A stretch of DNA of 30,468 nt from Fusobacteriota bacterium (GTDB taxonomy: Bacteria > Fusobacteriota > Fusobacteriia > JAPLKR01). The DNA lies in contig JAPLKR010000057.1 of the NCBI GenBank assembly GCA_026387965.1, positions 1 to 30,468 of the forward strand, in the 5' to 3' direction. The notes under the pieces were generated by a model. It was not told the DNA's origin. It made no database searches and saw only the letters and a list, made by a program, of their open reading frames with translations. Positions 1 through 8,522 of this stretch are shown one piece after another; the first letter of the stretch is position 1, and every line of letters starts with the position of its first letter. The translations under genes and the position numbers were made by a program.

Positions 1-934
1 AAAAGATATTTCCAAGGTTAAGTGACAGGAAGAGATTTTTTCTCTTTCTGCTTTTTACTTTTTGTATATCTAATTTTTTTGTATATACATCCATAGGTTT
101 GAAATTCCCTAATGATTCGTGATATTTTTCAAAATTGAAGAAGTAAATGTATTTTTTGAGAGATTCTTTGAGATGTCTCATGGAATCAAAATTGAAGAGA
201 TAAAGCATATCACATTTAGTCGAACGCCAAAAACGCTCAATGCAAATGTTATGAGTCGCTCTGCCTTTTCCATCCATTGACATTTCAGTGCCTCGTAACT
301 TATAACTGTATTTCTTATGTTGTTGATTTGGTATGGATAAATTTAGAACTTTCACTGCTAATATAGGTTCCAGTTTCAACTCTTTTCTGTATTTTGAAAC
401 AGCATTCACGGAAACAGAAATACCTTTTTCTTTTAGAGCTTGATGGACTTTTCTTGCTTCATATATTGGCACTCTCTCAAAAATTAATAATATAGTGTCA
501 ATAATCCACTTCTTTTCGAAATTTGTTTTGGGTTTATAGCAGACTTTACTTGAAACACCTAGTAAGTTACACTGCTTAGTTACTGCCAATTCTGATAGCT
601 CAGTGTCAATAAGATTGACCTTACTTGTCGAGTTCAATCTTTTTAACTTTCCGGCTAACTACTCTTTCTCAATCGTCAATTCTCCAATTAGCTTTGTATT
701 TCTCTCATTCTTTGATTTTAGTTCTGCTATTTCTTCTTTATATTTTTTGATTATTTTACTTAGATTCATAGCTATTTCTGCATTCTCCATAAATATCTTT
801 CTCTATGAGTTAATACTCTGAGGTAAGTCATCGAACTCACTTGCTATTTCTGCCATTGTTTTCTCGTTTTTCAGTACTACCAAAACCACTTTTGTCTTAA
901 AGGTTGTACTATACTGCTCCTATTGTTATTTCAT
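1..934 (-). pseudogene. Decayed IS3-family transposase, runs off the window edge
   Basis: Read on the minus strand from ATG at 934, preceded by a GGAGG site, one frame carries an IS3-type transposase: an N-terminal helix-turn-helix part (FKTKVVLVVLKNEKTMAEIA), a lysine/glutamate-rich coiled-coil linker, an orfB-like start (QCNLLGVSSKVCYKP) and the C-terminal piece SMDGKGRATHNICIERFWRS followed by YHESLGNFKPMDVY. The frame is broken by TAA and TAG soon after the start and by two later TAG codons, at about 806-808 and 657-659, each standing where family members usually have Trp. The middle of the DDE integrase core is absent: the reading passes straight from about 299 (HKKYSYKLRG) into the SMDGKGR segment, so the first two catalytic acidic residues are missing. 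It cannot encode a working transposase. The downstream end and inverted repeat lie outside the window. The family is confident; the exact IS group is not. Confidence 0.85.
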
Positions 935-1113
935 TTAGATATTCCTCCATTTTTTTCTAGCATGCTTTTTATTTCAGAATATTTTTTCTGCTCTATTCTA
1001 GTGGGACGGTATATCTTTTTCCCATTGAAGCAATTGTGAATTTATAACCTAAATCAATTTCTTTGACACTTACTGAACCAAAAGTATATCAACAACTTAT
1101 ATCTGTTTTCTTA

Positions 1114-1153
1114 AATATGAGGAATGAATGCTTCGGTTGTCATTCCTCATATT
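1114..1153. repeat. 14-bp perfect inverted repeat (hairpin)
   Basis: AATATGAGGAATGA at 1114-1127 is the exact reverse complement of TCATTCCTCATATT at 1140-1153, with a 12-base loop. There is no clean T run on either side, so it is not a standard terminator. It could be a mobile element relic or an RNA hairpin. Confidence 0.7.
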
Positions 1154-1333
1154 ACCGCAATGTATTGTTAAAGTTATAGATACTGGCATTAGCATCAGGC
1201 ATGACAAATTCTAGAATTCTACACGTTTTAGCAATTCGCATTAATTCTCAATCTTGTTTCATTACGAGCTGCGCATGAGATAGATTATTTATTTCATAGC
1301 ATTTTCTATCGCATTCATTTTTTACTTCTTGAA

Positions 1334-1362
1334 AAATTTAAGAGAGCCTTGCGGCTCTCCTT
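1334..1362 (-). terminator. Rho-independent terminator after the histidine kinase
   Basis: GAGAGCC (1342-1348) pairs with GGCTCTC (1353-1359) around a TTGC loop. On the minus strand the stem is followed by TTAAATTTTTC. It lies just after the kinase stop codon and closes the long minus-strand block. Confidence 0.85.
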
Positions 1363-1364
1363 GA

Positions 1365-2723
1365 TTATTCATTTTTAAAAAATATAGAAATTTTAGTTCC
1401 TTGTCCTTCAACACTTTGCACTGCCACTTCAGCCTCATGAAGACTCAATATGTGCTTTACCATTGCAAGACCAAGTCCTAATCCCTCTTTTTTAGTTGTT
1501 CGAACTTTATCTTCGCGAAAAAATCTATGAAATATTTTTTGAATATTTTCTTTTTTAATCCCTATTCCGGTGTCTTCAACTTCTAACAAAACGCCTTTTC
1601 GGTTAGTTAAACTAGAAATAAATATCTTTCCATTTTCGCGGTTATATTTTATCGAATTACTGATAAGATTCATAATAACTCTACGGATCTTATTTTTATC
1701 ACCATGAATAATCGTATTGGCCGATATATTTACGACCATTTCTATATTTCTATCCACAGTTAAAATCGATAGAAGTTCTACAACTTGTTCTACCATCGTT
1801 TTTAAATTAATTTCAACTTTTACCAAACTGGCCGCATTAAGATTTTCAAGCATTAAAAGATCTGTTACCATATTGCCAAGCCAGTTAATCTCTTCTACCA
1901 CTTTAATTAATATTTCCTCATACTCTTCTCTGCTACGTTCTTGAGAAAGCTCCACTTCTATCATGTTTTTTATGGAAGCGATAGGCGTTCGAAGTTCATG
2001 AGACACATCCGAAGTAAATTGTTGAACTCTATTAAAACTACCTTCAATTCTCTCTAACATCTCATTAAACGTTTGAGCTAGATCCGAAATACCTTTTTCA
2101 TAGTAATCACTATCAATTCGAAAGAACAAATTATCATCTCTAATTTTTCTGACAGAACGCGTTACACCTTTTATTTCACTCACATACCGCTCATGCTCCG
2201 TTGCATATAAAAAATACGCACTAATAAAGAGTATAGCAAAAATCCCAACTAAATACCAAGTCAGTCTATACGCTAATTTTTCTGCTGCTTGAATGTCAAC
2301 TCCTGCTATAAAATAGTACTCAATATTATTATATTTGAATGGAAATATTCCAATTCGAATATTTTTTACTGTTGCGAACTGTTCGCCGCCATTTGAGGTT
2401 AGACGCTCAATATTGTAAGCAGAATACACATTTGAAAGTTGCTCATTATTATAATATATTACTTTACCCTCTAAATCAGTAATCACTGCATGCGTTGTTA
2501 AAGGAATAGTCGCTGATGCAACTTTAGGATTATAATTTGGTTGTGAAGAATTCATCATCAAAGTTTGTTTAACTTGGTTAGTTTCATACGTTAGTTCACT
2601 ATCGATATGATAGGTTAAAGTAAGTTTTTGCAAATAAAAAGCGAGTAAGAAAATAATGCAAAATAGAACAAAGAGATTAATAAAATAATTATTAATAAAT
2701 GACCTATTTTTTACGATTTTAAT
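1365..2723 (-). CDS. Sensor histidine kinase (HAMP, HisKA, HATPase), probable ATT start
   Basis: Membrane-bound sensor kinase, likely partner of the OmpR-type regulator just upstream. From the first standard start (TTG at 2633) the product is 422 residues: a sensor region, a membrane segment at about 124-143 (WYLVGIFAILFISAYFLYA), a HAMP linker at about 145-195, the phosphoacceptor motif SHELRTP with His212, and an ATPase domain with N box (NLISNSIKYN), DTGIGI and GLGLGLAM motifs. That start leaves out the first membrane helix, yet the frame stays open upstream and encodes one (NYFINLFVLFCIIFLLAFYL). No ATG, GTG or TTG exists in that extension. The best candidate is ATT at 2723, with AGGAG eleven bases upstream inside the regulator gene and a 13-base overlap with it, giving 452 residues. 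The kinase call is sure; the start is inferred. The signal sensed cannot be read. Confidence 0.88.
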   Translation of the reverse strand: MKIVKNRSFINNYFINLFVLFCIIFLLAFYLQKLTLTYHIDSELTYETNQVKQTLMMNSSQPNYNPKVASATIPLTTHAVITDLEGKVIYYNNEQLSNVYSAYNIERLTSNGGEQFATVKNIRIGIFPFKYNNIEYYFIAGVDIQAAEKLAYRLTWYLVGIFAILFISAYFLYATEHERYVSEIKGVTRSVRKIRDDNLFFRIDSDYYEKGISDLAQTFNEMLERIEGSFNRVQQFTSDVSHELRTPIASIKNMIEVELSQERSREEYEEILIKVVEEINWLGNMVTDLLMLENLNAASLVKVEINLKTMVEQVVELLSILTVDRNIEMVVNISANTIIHGDKNKIRRVIMNLISNSIKYNRENGKIFISSLTNRKGVLLEVEDTGIGIKKENIQKIFHRFFREDKVRTTKKEGLGLGLAMVKHILSLHEAEVAVQSVEGQGTKISIFFKNE

Positions 2724-3385
2724 ATATACCCCACTCCTCTCACTGTATAAATGAGCTTATCATCAAAGCCTTTATCAATTTTTGCTCTTAAATGGTTGAT
2801 GTATACGTCAATGATATTACTCTCTGTTAAAAAATCCATATCCCAAACTTGTTCAGCGATCATTGTACGCGTAAGTGTTTGGTTCTTGTTTCTGACAAAG
2901 TACTCAAGTAGAGCAAACTCTTTTGTCGTAAGTTCGATCTCTTTACCACCACGCATTACTACACGTGTTAACAAGTTAAGCTCCACATCTTTTAATTTCA
3001 ACACCATAATCTCTTCTTTTTTTTCTGTATCTCTTCTAAGTATTGCACGAAGTCGTGCTAAAAGTTCAGAAAAAGCAAATGGTTTGGTAATATAATCATC
3101 TGCTCCACAATCAAGTCCTGTAATTTTATCACTAATTTTATCTTTTGCTGTTAGCATTATAATATAAGCTTTGTTACCATCTTTTTTTAATTTTTCACAT
3201 ACTTCAAGACCACTCATTTTTGGAAGCATAATATCTAAAATAACCGCTTCATAAGGGAATTTTTGGGAGTACTCTAATGCTGTTTCACCATCATAAACAG
3301 TATCCACTACATAACCATTTTCTTTTAATCCTTTAGATATATAACTTGCGATATTTTCTTCATCATCTACAACTAATATTCTCAC
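2711..3385 (-). CDS. OmpR/PhoB-family response regulator
   Basis: Two-component transcription regulator of 224 residues. The receiver domain (about 1-120) has the full set of conserved residues: Asp7 and Asp8, the phosphoacceptor Asp51 in ILDIMLP, Thr79 and Lys101. A winged-helix DNA-binding domain follows (about 130-224), with the typical ELTTKEFALLEYF and TVRGVGYIL segments. The start is GTG at 3385, whose last two bases overlap the TGA stop of yqeK in a GTGA arrangement, with GGAGG upstream. It therefore seems translationally coupled to yqeK and to the kinase downstream. Placed at the end of a pfkA-pyk-yqeK series, it may be expressed with glycolysis genes; its targets are unknown. Confidence 0.95.
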   Translation of the reverse strand: MRILVVDDEENIASYISKGLKENGYVVDTVYDGETALEYSQKFPYEAVILDIMLPKMSGLEVCEKLKKDGNKAYIIMLTAKDKISDKITGLDCGADDYITKPFAFSELLARLRAILRRDTEKKEEIMVLKLKDVELNLLTRVVMRGGKEIELTTKEFALLEYFVRNKNQTLTRTMIAEQVWDMDFLTESNIIDVYINHLRAKIDKGFDDKLIYTVRGVGYILKS

Positions 3386-3981
3386 TTTGTATCCTCCATT
3401 TCACTAATGATACTATTGTACATACCCAGTAAATCACTAGATATTTTTTTATCTCTTTTTATTAAGTTTTTAAATTTGCATTTCACTTCATAAATAATTG
3501 CTTTGTTAATCCCTTCATACTCAAGAATTTTTCGAACTTTTCTCAAATCCTCGCTCTCTTCTCGAAGTGGTTCTATTACATCAGCTAAATATATTATTTT
3601 ACTTAGAATACCAATTTTAGAACACCCATTGGTATGAAAACGAATTGCATCCAATATCTCTTCATCCTCAATATCAAAATATTCTTCAGCGAATTTAGCG
3701 CTGACAACAGCATGTAGTGTGTTGTATTTTTCACGTACAAACTCACTTTGCTTTATCTTACTATAACCTTGAACTTGAGCTAAATAATTAAAATACTCTT
3801 GATCTGAAAGTCCTTTGGCGCAATCATGAAGTAGTGCAGCAGCAATGGCCTTCTTGGTACTTGCGCCATATTTAAGCGCAAGCTTTTCTGCGACCATCGC
3901 TACTGATTTGGAATGTTGTAACCTATCTTTTGATAGTAGCTCTTTTAATTTGTCTTTATGTCTATCTAAATATTCGCTCAT
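3382..3981 (-). CDS. yqeK: YqeK-family HD-domain phosphohydrolase
   Basis: HD-superfamily protein of 199 residues. Members of the YqeK family hydrolyse diadenosine tetraphosphate (Ap4A) to ADP, a function known for the family and not shown here. The metal-binding pattern is visible: His near residue 22, the HD pair in ALLHDCAKG, His in NTLHAVV, His in IRFHTNG and Asp in YLADVIEP. Length is normal for the family. It starts with ATG 8 bases after the pyk stop, with TTAGGA (overlapping that stop) as ribosome binding site, and its own stop overlaps the regulator start. In many low-GC bacteria yqeK sits next to nadD and rsfS; here it lies between pyk and a two-component system, an uncommon placement as far as I know. 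Confidence 0.92.
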   Translation of the reverse strand: MSEYLDRHKDKLKELLSKDRLQHSKSVAMVAEKLALKYGASTKKAIAAALLHDCAKGLSDQEYFNYLAQVQGYSKIKQSEFVREKYNTLHAVVSAKFAEEYFDIEDEEILDAIRFHTNGCSKIGILSKIIYLADVIEPLREESEDLRKVRKILEYEGINKAIIYEVKCKFKNLIKRDKKISSDLLGMYNSIISEMEDTK

Positions 3982-3989
3982 AAAAAATC

Positions 3990-5405
3990 CTAACGAATGA
4001 TATCTACTTTTAGCATGTTTGTAGCTCCTGTTTTAAATAATGGTACACCTGCAACAACTACAATTATATCCCCTTTAGAAGCAAACCCATGAGATTGTGC
4101 ATATTTTTCTGAAAATCCATAGAAATCATCTGTCGTTTCAAATTTTGTATTAATCAATACTGGCTCAACTCCTCTGATAAGTGTTAATTGTTTTGAAGTT
4201 TTTTCGTTAGGGGTAAAAGCAAGAATTTTTCCTTCTGGGAAGAATTTTCTGATGTTCATTACAGTTTTTCCACTTTTAGTTGCAACACAAATAACTTTTG
4301 CATGTAAATTGTTTGCTGCTTCTACAGCGCTTTTGGAAACTGAACCTGTAATTGTAGCATCACACTCTAAACTCTCTACATCTACAATCATTTCTTTGTC
4401 AGCAAGTTGACAAATTTTTGCCATTACAGTTACTGTTTCAACCGGGTATTTTCCTTTTGCTGATTCTCCTGAAAGCATTACAGCATCTGTTCCATCTAGA
4501 ATAGCATTTGCAACGTCAGTCGACTCAGCTCTTGTAGGTCTAGGGTTTTTAATCATTGAATCTAGCATTTGAGTTGCAGTAATAACAGGCTTCCCGGCAG
4601 CATTACATTTTGCAATCATCATTTTTTGTAAAAAAGGCACTTGCTCGATAGGTACTTCTACCCCTAAATCTCCACGCGCAACCATAATTGCATCCGAAAC
4701 AGCTAAAATCTCATCAAAGTTATCTACACCCTCTTGGCTTTCAATTTTAGAAATGATTTTGATATTCTCTCCACCATGTTTCTCTAAATGCTCTCTCATT
4801 TCAAGAACATCTGATTTCTTTCTAATAAACGAAGCAGCAACAAAATCAACACCTTGCTCACATCCGAAAATCAAATCTGAAGCATCTTTTTCAGAAATTG
4901 CTGGAAGACTTACTGTTACATTTGGTAAGTTTACCCCTTTGTTTTCACCAAGCATTCCATTGTTTTTTACGACACATTTAATTTCAATTCCATTAATTTC
5001 TTGAACTTCCATTTCAATTAAACCATCATCAATTAACACGATGTTTCCAGGTTTCAAATCAAGTGGCAGGTGCTCATAAGTAACGGCAACTCTATCTTTA
5101 TTCCCAATTGCAGTTTTATCAGTTGTAATTGTGAACGTTTGACCTGTCATTAACTCAACATCGTTTCCACCTTCAAGTTTAATGGTTCTGATTTCTGGAC
5201 CTTTAGTATCAAGCAAAATTCCAATAGTTTTACCTGTTTTAGCCATAACTTCACGAATATTTTTAATTCTATTGCCATGCTCTTCATGATCGCCATGAGA
5301 GAAGTTTAAGCGAATAATATTCATTCCTGCATCAACAAGTTTTGTTAACATTTCGATAGATTCACTCTTTGGACCAATAGTACAAATAATTTTAGTTTTT
5401 TTCAT
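3990..5405 (-). CDS. pyk: Pyruvate kinase, PykF type
   Basis: Glycolytic enzyme transferring phosphate from phosphoenolpyruvate to ADP in the cytoplasm. Its 471 residues match the roughly 470 of the E. coli PykF type, with no extra C-terminal PEP-utilising domain. Visible landmarks are the N-terminal KTKIICTIGPKS, the RLNFSHG and DTKGPEIRT substrate loops, the B domain at about 70-165, the SFIRK and ISKIES segments (catalytic Lys), MVARGDLG with the metal-binding Glu/Asp set, and ITATQMLDSM with NPRPTRAE. Similarity to PykF suggests activation by fructose 1,6-bisphosphate, but that is inference. It starts with ATG 26 bases after pfkA with GAGG upstream, so the two genes are probably cotranscribed and pfkA supplies the upstream step. 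Confidence 0.97.
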   Translation of the reverse strand: MKKTKIICTIGPKSESIEMLTKLVDAGMNIIRLNFSHGDHEEHGNRIKNIREVMAKTGKTIGILLDTKGPEIRTIKLEGGNDVELMTGQTFTITTDKTAIGNKDRVAVTYEHLPLDLKPGNIVLIDDGLIEMEVQEINGIEIKCVVKNNGMLGENKGVNLPNVTVSLPAISEKDASDLIFGCEQGVDFVAASFIRKKSDVLEMREHLEKHGGENIKIISKIESQEGVDNFDEILAVSDAIMVARGDLGVEVPIEQVPFLQKMMIAKCNAAGKPVITATQMLDSMIKNPRPTRAESTDVANAILDGTDAVMLSGESAKGKYPVETVTVMAKICQLADKEMIVDVESLECDATITGSVSKSAVEAANNLHAKVICVATKSGKTVMNIRKFFPEGKILAFTPNEKTSKQLTLIRGVEPVLINTKFETTDDFYGFSEKYAQSHGFASKGDIIVVVAGVPLFKTGATNMLKVDIIR

Positions 5406-5431
5406 TTTTATTTATCCTCACTTTTATTTTT

Positions 5432-6424
5432 TTATTTTGCTAGTGCCATTGTAATCTCAAAATCTTTTTCAGAAATATGTTTTTTGTACTTCCAAGCATG
5501 TGAGATTGGGTAAGTAACTAATTTATTTGATTCAACACCAACCATAATTCCGCCCTGATTTTCAGCAAGCATTTCGACAGCATAGTATCCAAGCTTTGAA
5601 GCTAGAATTCTATCCATTGCTGTAGGAGCTCCACCACGTTGCACATGCCCGAGTATTGTAACACGCATTTCATTTTGCTCTTTTTTTGTCAGATATGGTT
5701 TTAGCTCTTCTGCAACTTTTTCAGCCGGCGCTACACCCTCTGCGCAAATTACAATGTCATGAAGTTTGCCATTTTCAAAACGCTGGGCTATATGGGCGCC
5801 CATCTCTTCAATGTTATATCCACGCTCAGGAATTAAAAGCCCATCTCCTCCTCCTGCCATGCAGGCGTAAAGGGCTAAATAACCGGCATCTCTTCCCATC
5901 ACTTCAATAATATAAGTTCTTTCGTGCGAGGTTGCTGTATCTCTTATTTTAGACACAGCATCTAAGATTGTATTAAGTGCTGTATCAAACCCAATCGTAA
6001 AATCCGTTCCCGAGATATCATTATCGATCGTTCCTGGAAGCCCTATAACTTTAATTCCGTGTTCCTTGTAAAGCATATCCGCACCACGGTAGGAACCGTC
6101 ACCACCAATAACTATAAGCCCTTGAATCCCGTGTGCTTTAAGATTCTCAGCCGCCTTTGCTCTGCCTTCAACATTTCTAAAATCCTCACAACGTGCACTT
6201 AAAAGAAATGTGCCTCCACGGTCGATAATTCCGCCTACTTCTTTACTCGTCAGCCGAAAAATATCATTGTTGATAAGACCTTGATAACCTCGTCGAACAC
6301 CATAGACACTCATTCCAAATGCAAAAGCTGCTTTACATACTGCTCTTATTGCAACATTCATTCCTGGCGAATCACCGCCGCTTGTTAACACTGCAATCGT
6401 TTTGATTTCTAGTGAATCTTCCAC
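5432..6424 (-). CDS. pfkA: ATP-dependent 6-phosphofructokinase
   Basis: Phosphorylates fructose 6-phosphate to fructose 1,6-bisphosphate, the committing step of glycolysis. The 330-residue product carries the nucleotide-binding GGDSPGMN near the N terminus, GGDGS, PGTIDND with the catalytic Asp, and the substrate segment MGRDAG. Gly in GGDGS and Gly before TIDND are the residues associated with ATP use; the pyrophosphate-dependent enzymes have Asp and Lys there. The start is GTG at 6424 with GGAGG four bases upstream. The N terminus has about seven residues more than the shortest PfkA proteins. A good sigma-70-type promoter lies 50-80 bases upstream, making this the first gene of a pfkA-pyk-yqeK-regulator-kinase unit, though readthrough from rlmB is also possible because no terminator is seen between them. 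Confidence 0.97.
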   Translation of the reverse strand: MEDSLEIKTIAVLTSGGDSPGMNVAIRAVCKAAFAFGMSVYGVRRGYQGLINNDIFRLTSKEVGGIIDRGGTFLLSARCEDFRNVEGRAKAAENLKAHGIQGLIVIGGDGSYRGADMLYKEHGIKVIGLPGTIDNDISGTDFTIGFDTALNTILDAVSKIRDTATSHERTYIIEVMGRDAGYLALYACMAGGGDGLLIPERGYNIEEMGAHIAQRFENGKLHDIVICAEGVAPAEKVAEELKPYLTKKEQNEMRVTILGHVQRGGAPTAMDRILASKLGYYAVEMLAENQGGIMVGVESNKLVTYPISHAWKYKKHISEKDFEITMALAK

Positions 6425-6438
6425 TTATCCTCCTTTGG

Positions 6439-6460
6439 AAATATTTTGTATAAAATATTT
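6439..6460. repeat. AT-rich inverted repeat between pfkA promoter and start
   Basis: AAATATTTT and AAAATATTT are exact reverse complements separated by GTAT. The repeat lies in the 5-prime leader of pfkA, between the -10 box and the GGAGG site. It could be an operator or a weak hairpin; its AT-only arms mean chance is a real alternative. Confidence 0.4.
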
Positions 6461-6473
6461 TGTATTTATGGTT

Positions 6474-6502
6474 ATTATATCTCACTTAGATTAATTTTTC
6501 AA
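6474..6502 (-). promoter_or_regulatory. Sigma-70-type promoter of pfkA-pyk operon
   Basis: On the minus strand TTGAAA (6502-6497) and TATAAT (6479-6474) are separated by exactly 17 bases. The predicted transcript starts near 6467 and gives a leader of about 40 bases before the GTG of pfkA. Confidence 0.8.
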
Positions 6503-6537
6503 TCTTTTTGTAAAATATTATTAATTTTTTTAAAAAA

Positions 6538-7242
6538 TCATTTTATTTTCTCGTGGACAGCACTTAAAATTATCCCTGTTGCAACAGATACGTTAAGTGA
6601 ATTAACATTCCCACTCATAGGAATGGTTACTGTAAAATCTGCCTTTTCCTGAACTTTTTTTCTTATTCCAAATCCTTCGCTTCCTAGTAAAATAACTGAT
6701 TTAAAACTATACTTTTCTTCTAAATATGTTTTGCTTCCTTCCGTATCAATGCTATACACCCAATATCCGACTTTTTTAAGTTTCTCAATCGCTTGGGAAA
6801 GATTATTTACATAACAAATAGGAATATGACTGATCGCTCCAGTAGAGGTTTTAATTGTTGTTTCCGTAACACGTGCACGTCCATGTTCGGGCAAAATAAT
6901 AATATCTACACCAAATGCATCAGCACTTCGAATAATAGCACCTAAATTTCTAGGATCCTGTACCTGATCTAAAATTAACACGATGGATTTGTTTTTCGAA
7001 ATACTCTCGTGCACAAACACTTCAAATTCCATAAGTTTTAACTCTTCATCAACAATGGCTGTTATTCCATCTTGATTTTTCGAACGTTTCTTAACGTACT
7101 GAATCGTTATCCCTTTTTTTTCAGCTAACTCTTCTATTTGAATTTTTCTTGAATGTTTAATATTTTCGTAAATCTCTATGAGCGTCATTTTCTTCTCACT
7201 TTTAATATACTCTATAACAGCATTAGCTCCTTCAACTATCAT
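6538..7242 (-). CDS. rlmB: 23S rRNA 2'-O-ribose methyltransferase of the TrmH/RlmB family
   Basis: SpoU-type (SPOUT) RNA methyltransferase of 234 residues. An N-terminal substrate-binding domain (about 1-75, starting VEGANAVIEYI) is followed by the three SPOUT motifs: DQVQDPRNLGAIIRSADAFG, ILLGSEGFGI and IPMSGNVNSLNVSVATGI, which form the knotted S-adenosylmethionine site with the catalytic Arg and Asn. RlmB modifies a guanosine of 23S rRNA (G2251 in E. coli); assignment within the family, RlmB against other TrmH-like enzymes, rests on the N-terminal domain and length and is likely but not certain. The ATG lies two bases after the murA stop, with GAGG inside the end of murA, so the two are coupled. 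Confidence 0.9.
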   Translation of the reverse strand: MIVEGANAVIEYIKSEKKMTLIEIYENIKHSRKIQIEELAEKKGITIQYVKKRSKNQDGITAIVDEELKLMEFEVFVHESISKNKSIVLILDQVQDPRNLGAIIRSADAFGVDIIILPEHGRARVTETTIKTSTGAISHIPICYVNNLSQAIEKLKKVGYWVYSIDTEGSKTYLEEKYSFKSVILLGSEGFGIRKKVQEKADFTVTIPMSGNVNSLNVSVATGIILSAVHEKIK

Positions 7243-7244
7243 TA

Positions 7245-8522
7245 TTATACCTCATCTTCTAGTCTAACACGTGTTATTTTTGCACCAAGTTTTGTCAATT
7301 TCTCTTCAAATTTGTCATAACCTCTATCGATGTGGTAAATTCTTCGAACCAAGGTTTCGCCCTCGGCCATAATACCGGCAAGGACTAGTGAGGCTCCTGC
7401 GCGAAGGTCTGATGCCATTACTTCCGTTGCAGAAAATTTTTCTACGCCACCTTTGATAAATGCTGTGTGACCCTCAATATGAATATGAGCTCCTAACCGC
7501 TCTAATTCAGGAACATGCATAAAACGATTTTCAAAAACCGTTTCAGCCACTGTGCTCTCGCCATTAACCATCGCCATTAGAATCATTATTTGTGATTGTA
7601 AATCTGTAGGATACCCCGGATGTGGCATCGTTTTAATGTTGACAGGTTTTAAGTTTTTTAAATCTGCTTCGATATGTAGCTCTTCATCAATTTCCGTAAA
7701 CACTACACCCATTTTTTCTAAAACTTCATAAAATTTCTCAATATGTTCTCTGACAGCACCTTTAACTATGATACTCCCGCCTTGCAGTATAGATGCAATG
7801 ATAAATGTACCTGCTTGAATTCTATCATTAATTACTCGATGCTTGGCACCGTGAAGGTGGTCTACACCTTCAATAACAATCGTACTACTTCCTGCACCTA
7901 TTATTTTAGCACCCATCGCATTCAAGAAATTTGCTAAATCCTCTATCTCAGGTTCACGTGCTGCATTCTCAAGTATCGTTGTTCCTTCTGCAAGAGTTGA
8001 AGCCATCATAATATTTTCGGTCGCGCCTACACTTGGAAAATCTAAAATTATCTTAGTTCCTACGAGTTTATCAGCTTTTGCTTCAACATATCCATGCTCA
8101 ATTACAATTTTAGCACCTAATTTTTCAAACCCCTTTAAATGATAGTCTACCGGTCTTGCGCCAATAGCACACCCTCCAGGAAGCGAAACTCTTGAGTGTC
8201 TTTCTGATGCCAGAATTGGACCCATTACCAAAAACGAAGCTCTCATTTTCTTTACTAAGTTGTAAGGTGCTTCAATACCAGTTAACCCTGGGTTTATAAT
8301 GACTAAGTGATTTGGATTTTCCCAGTGAATTTCTAATCCAAAATGCGCTAACAGTTCTATCATTGAGTGAATATCTTTTAGGTTTGGAACATTTTCTAGA
8401 TCAAAACGCCCTTTTGCAAGTAGCGTAGCCGCCAAAATTGGAAGGGCAGAATTCTTTGCCCCTCCAACTTCAACAATTCCAGAAAGTTTTGATCCGCCTT
8501 CAATCTTGTATGCGTATCCCAT
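7245..8522 (-). CDS. murA: UDP-N-acetylglucosamine 1-carboxyvinyltransferase (MurA)
   Basis: Catalyses the first committed step of peptidoglycan synthesis, adding enolpyruvate from PEP to UDP-GlcNAc in the cytoplasm. The 425 residues include the Lys23-Asn24 pair in [10 protein letters not shown], the catalytic loop [20 protein letters not shown] with Cys118 (the residue attacked by fosfomycin in this family), and the C-terminal [18 protein letters not shown] with the conserved Asp and Arg. The Cys is intact, so the enzyme should be fosfomycin-sensitive, by inference. Its ATG follows the TAA of the RND pump with no gap, and its ribosome binding site GGAGG lies in the pump gene. An essential wall gene is thus read as the fourth gene of an efflux unit, with no separate promoter seen. 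Confidence 0.97.
   Translation of the reverse strand: MGYAYKIEGGSKLSGIVEVGGAKNSALPILAATLLAKGRFDLENVPNLKDIHSMIELLAHFGLEIHWENPNHLVIINPGLTGIEAPYNLVKKMRASFLVMGPILASERHSRVSLPGGCAIGARPVDYHLKGFEKLGAKIVIEHGYVEAKADKLVGTKIILDFPSVGATENIMMASTLAEGTTILENAAREPEIEDLANFLNAMGAKIIGAGSSTIVIEGVDHLHGAKHRVINDRIQAGTFIIASILQGGSIIVKGAVREHIEKFYEVLEKMGVVFTEIDEELHIEADLKNLKPVNIKTMPHPGYPTDLQSQIMILMAMVNGESTVAETVFENRFMHVPELERLGAHIHIEGHTAFIKGGVEKFSATEVMASDLRAGASLVLAGIMAEGETLVRRIYHIDRGYDKFEEKLTKLGAKITRVRLEDEV

Larger units (their letters stand above)
935..1364. other. Gene-poor stretch between IS remnant and histidine kinase
   Basis: No credible gene is visible in these 430 bases. On the minus strand at about 994-1083 there is a short open stretch reading FGSVSVKEIDLGYKFTIASM with a stop just upstream and downstream, which may be the tail of a lost gene. 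A perfect inverted repeat sits at 1114-1153, a 12-base palindrome AATTCTAGAATT at 1207-1218, and the kinase terminator at 1334-1362. Gene decay around the neighbouring IS remnant is the likely history, but this is inference. Confidence 0.5.

Noticed and set aside
603-821. Open frame of 72 codons on the plus strand
   Set aside because: It is the opposite strand of the transposase remnant, has no ribosome binding site and a composition typical of an antisense shadow.
2711-2734. Programmed -1 frameshift joining the response regulator to the histidine kinase
   Set aside because: The frames would fit, but the TTAAAAT sequence is not a proper slippery heptamer and regulator-kinase fusions in this order would place a membrane protein behind a DNA-binding domain.
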